DNA of 53,812 bases from Promethearchaeota archaeon. Lineage in GTDB: Archaea; Asgardarchaeota; Lokiarchaeia; Sigyniarchaeales; SOKP01. The DNA lies in the NCBI GenBank assembly GCA_018238625.1, contig JABCSY010000014.1:1-53812 (forward strand), read 5' to 3'. The position numbers were made by a program, and so were the translations under genes. Below are positions 52,863-53,812 of the stretch, piece by piece; positions within the stretch are counted from its first letter, which is position 1; every line of letters starts with the position of its first letter. A model generated the notes under the pieces. The model searched no databases. It saw only the letters and a list, made by a program, of their open reading frames with translations, and was not told the DNA's origin.

Positions 52863-53812
52863 ATGATTAATTGGATTATCGCATTTTTTTATTTTTTAAA
52901 CAATCTTGGATTCTTAACGCTCGAACAAATGTTTGTTAAGAACCTTACATTAATGGCAATTTGTCGGGGTTTCTACATTCTTACTTACATTTTCAAGTAC
53001 TACGCAAATGATCGTAGCGAAATGAGTGGAGACAAACGATTATTCACTAAAAAAGAGACAATTTATTTTGGTATTAAACAACTATTGGTTTTTTTATTTG
53101 GTATATTGTTCTTCCCAGTTTCTGTCTTTATATCTATTTATTCGCTTATAATTAGTGGATATTATCTCAAAAAATTGGCAGAAAATAAAAAAAATAAATC
53201 GCTTAAAGTTGTGGGTGTTTTAATTGCAGTATTAACTCCAATAATAGGGCTTCTGTGGTTTACATTTATCGAAGTTGATTATTATTCAATAACTGCTGTA
53301 GGTATCAGCATAGTAGCTTTTTTACATTATGGTTTAAAAATTTCTAAACTCTCTTTATCGGAACTATTAGAGAAATATAATAGAAGGCGTATACAAAAAC
53401 TTCCGAAAATTGCACAGTATGTTATTTTATTAATTCTTATCGCATTTCCAACAACTTTGATTATAGGTACTGCTGTTTATTCGCCCCAAAACAAATTAAC
53501 ATTTATGGTTCCTATGAGGGATGATGTTGAATTAGCTACAGATGTCTACTTTGCTCCAGGCTCTTTTGGTGCTCCGAAGCCTGTAATACTTGTAAGAACT
53601 ACTTACGGAAAAAATGGTATGGGTGCTATGTATGGTATGTTTTATCTTATTCAAGATTACCATCTAGTCGTACAAGATTGTAGGGGTACATTTGATTCAC
53701 CGGCAGGAGATAAGTACATACTTTTTGCTAATGCTTATAAAGATGGTGTGGATACAATTAAATGGATATTAGACCAATTATGGTGTGACGGTAAAATAGC
53801 TTCCGCAGGAGC
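52863..53812 (+). CDS. S15/CocE-type (X-Pro dipeptidyl-peptidase-like) hydrolase with membrane helices, 3' truncated by window end
   Basis: The frame opens at ATG 52863 and runs off the window after 316 codons. The first about 210 residues hold several transmembrane helices, then the hydrolase domain starts at LTFMVPMRDDVELATDVYF (about 218). The CocE/NonD opening follows: PVILVRTTYGKNG, VVQDCRGTFDSPAG and DGVDTIKWILDQLWCDGKIA. The catalytic serine (expected in the next GxSYxG) lies just beyond the end. The family hydrolyses esters or amino-acyl amides. The membrane-embedded N-terminal part is unusual and suggests an externally anchored enzyme. It is divergent from eif6. Confidence 0.88.
   Translation, partial: MINWIIAFFYFLNNLGFLTLEQMFVKNLTLMAICRGFYILTYIFKYYANDRSEMSGDKRLFTKKETIYFGIKQLLVFLFGILFFPVSVFISIYSLIISGYYLKKLAENKKNKSLKVVGVLIAVLTPIIGLLWFTFIEVDYYSITAVGISIVAFLHYGLKISKLSLSELLEKYNRRRIQKLPKIAQYVILLILIAFPTTLIIGTAVYSPQNKLTFMVPMRDDVELATDVYFAPGSFGAPKPVILVRTTYGKNGMGAMYGMFYLIQDYHLVVQDCRGTFDSPAGDKYILFANAYKDGVDTIKWILDQLWCDGKIASAG

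Overview
The window is an AT-rich stretch of archaeal chromosome with short intergenic gaps and many TTG or GTG start codons. It encodes TFB, archaeal DnaG, aIF6, ribosomal protein LX, prefoldin alpha, Gar1, SecE/Sec61-gamma, TrmY and the archaeosine synthase pair ArcS/RaSEA. Ribosomal protein S26e, two roadblock-type or roadblock-like proteins, a Get3/ArsA ATPase, several TPR or alpha-solenoid proteins and an isolated CdhE point to an Asgard (Promethearchaeota) archaeon, probably Lokiarchaeia-like. The placement is inferred from gene content, not from a phylogeny. No phage, plasmid, insertion sequence, CRISPR array or tRNA was seen.

Layout. 1-1551 (-): a sulfur/iron-sulfur operon, TusA then IscS-like then the first codons of IscU; the IscS-like protein lacks the PLP lysine. 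1801-2436 (-): a corrinoid protein. 2853-5571 (+): a MacB/LolCDE-type ABC exporter. 5663-8114: coiled-coil protein, tRNase Z and a ThiS/MoaD-like protein. 8465-12178 (+): a TPR protein, a membrane-anchored C25-like peptidase and a HAD phosphatase. 12226-15237 (-): CdhE (Wood-Ljungdahl corrinoid iron-sulfur protein) and an MFS transporter. 15238-15758 holds a 136-nt nested inverted repeat and an operator-like dyad, followed by a 1203-residue protein of unknown function and an ADP-forming acyl-CoA synthetase alpha subunit. 20971-26508: mostly unknown or membrane proteins plus an AIR-synthase/HypE-like protein. 26531-30916: MobB, a PIN-solenoid protein, S26e, a CDP-alcohol phosphatidyltransferase and TrmY. 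31012-33818: a double-HTH Lrp-type regulator and a two-gene ABC-2 exporter.

34008-36736 is a divergent cobalt/nickel ECF uptake locus (cbiM-cbiN leftward, cbiQ-cbiO rightward). Its promoter region is duplicated downstream of cbiO. Between that second copy and a small membrane protein lies what looks like an independent ncRNA gene (about 37150-37470). Its first hairpin has the hallmarks of an archaeal H/ACA pseudouridylation guide: a pocket, a K-loop and an ACA 14 nt from the pocket. The H/ACA protein gene gar1 is only 3 kb away, in front of tfb.

38103-47424 carries the roadblock pair, tfb, gar1, RaSEA/ArcS, a second Lrp-type regulator, S-adenosylhomocysteine hydrolase and Get3. 48223-52685 carries dnaG, an OsmC-family protein and the conserved archaeal leftward block eIF6, LX, prefoldin alpha, FtsY, SecE. 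The window ends inside a membrane-anchored S15/CocE-type hydrolase.

Themes: RNA modification (TrmY, ArcS/RaSEA, Gar1 and the guide RNA, tRNase Z), protein targeting (FtsY, SecE, Get3), cobalt/corrinoid use (CbiMNQO, corrinoid protein, CdhE) and sulfur transfer (TusA, IscS, IscU, ThiS-like). The most interesting signals are the guide RNA, the duplicated cbi promoter/operator, several genes whose best start codon is ATT or ATA, the lysine-less IscS, and the large unknown protein with its dyad promoter and upstream palindromic element.
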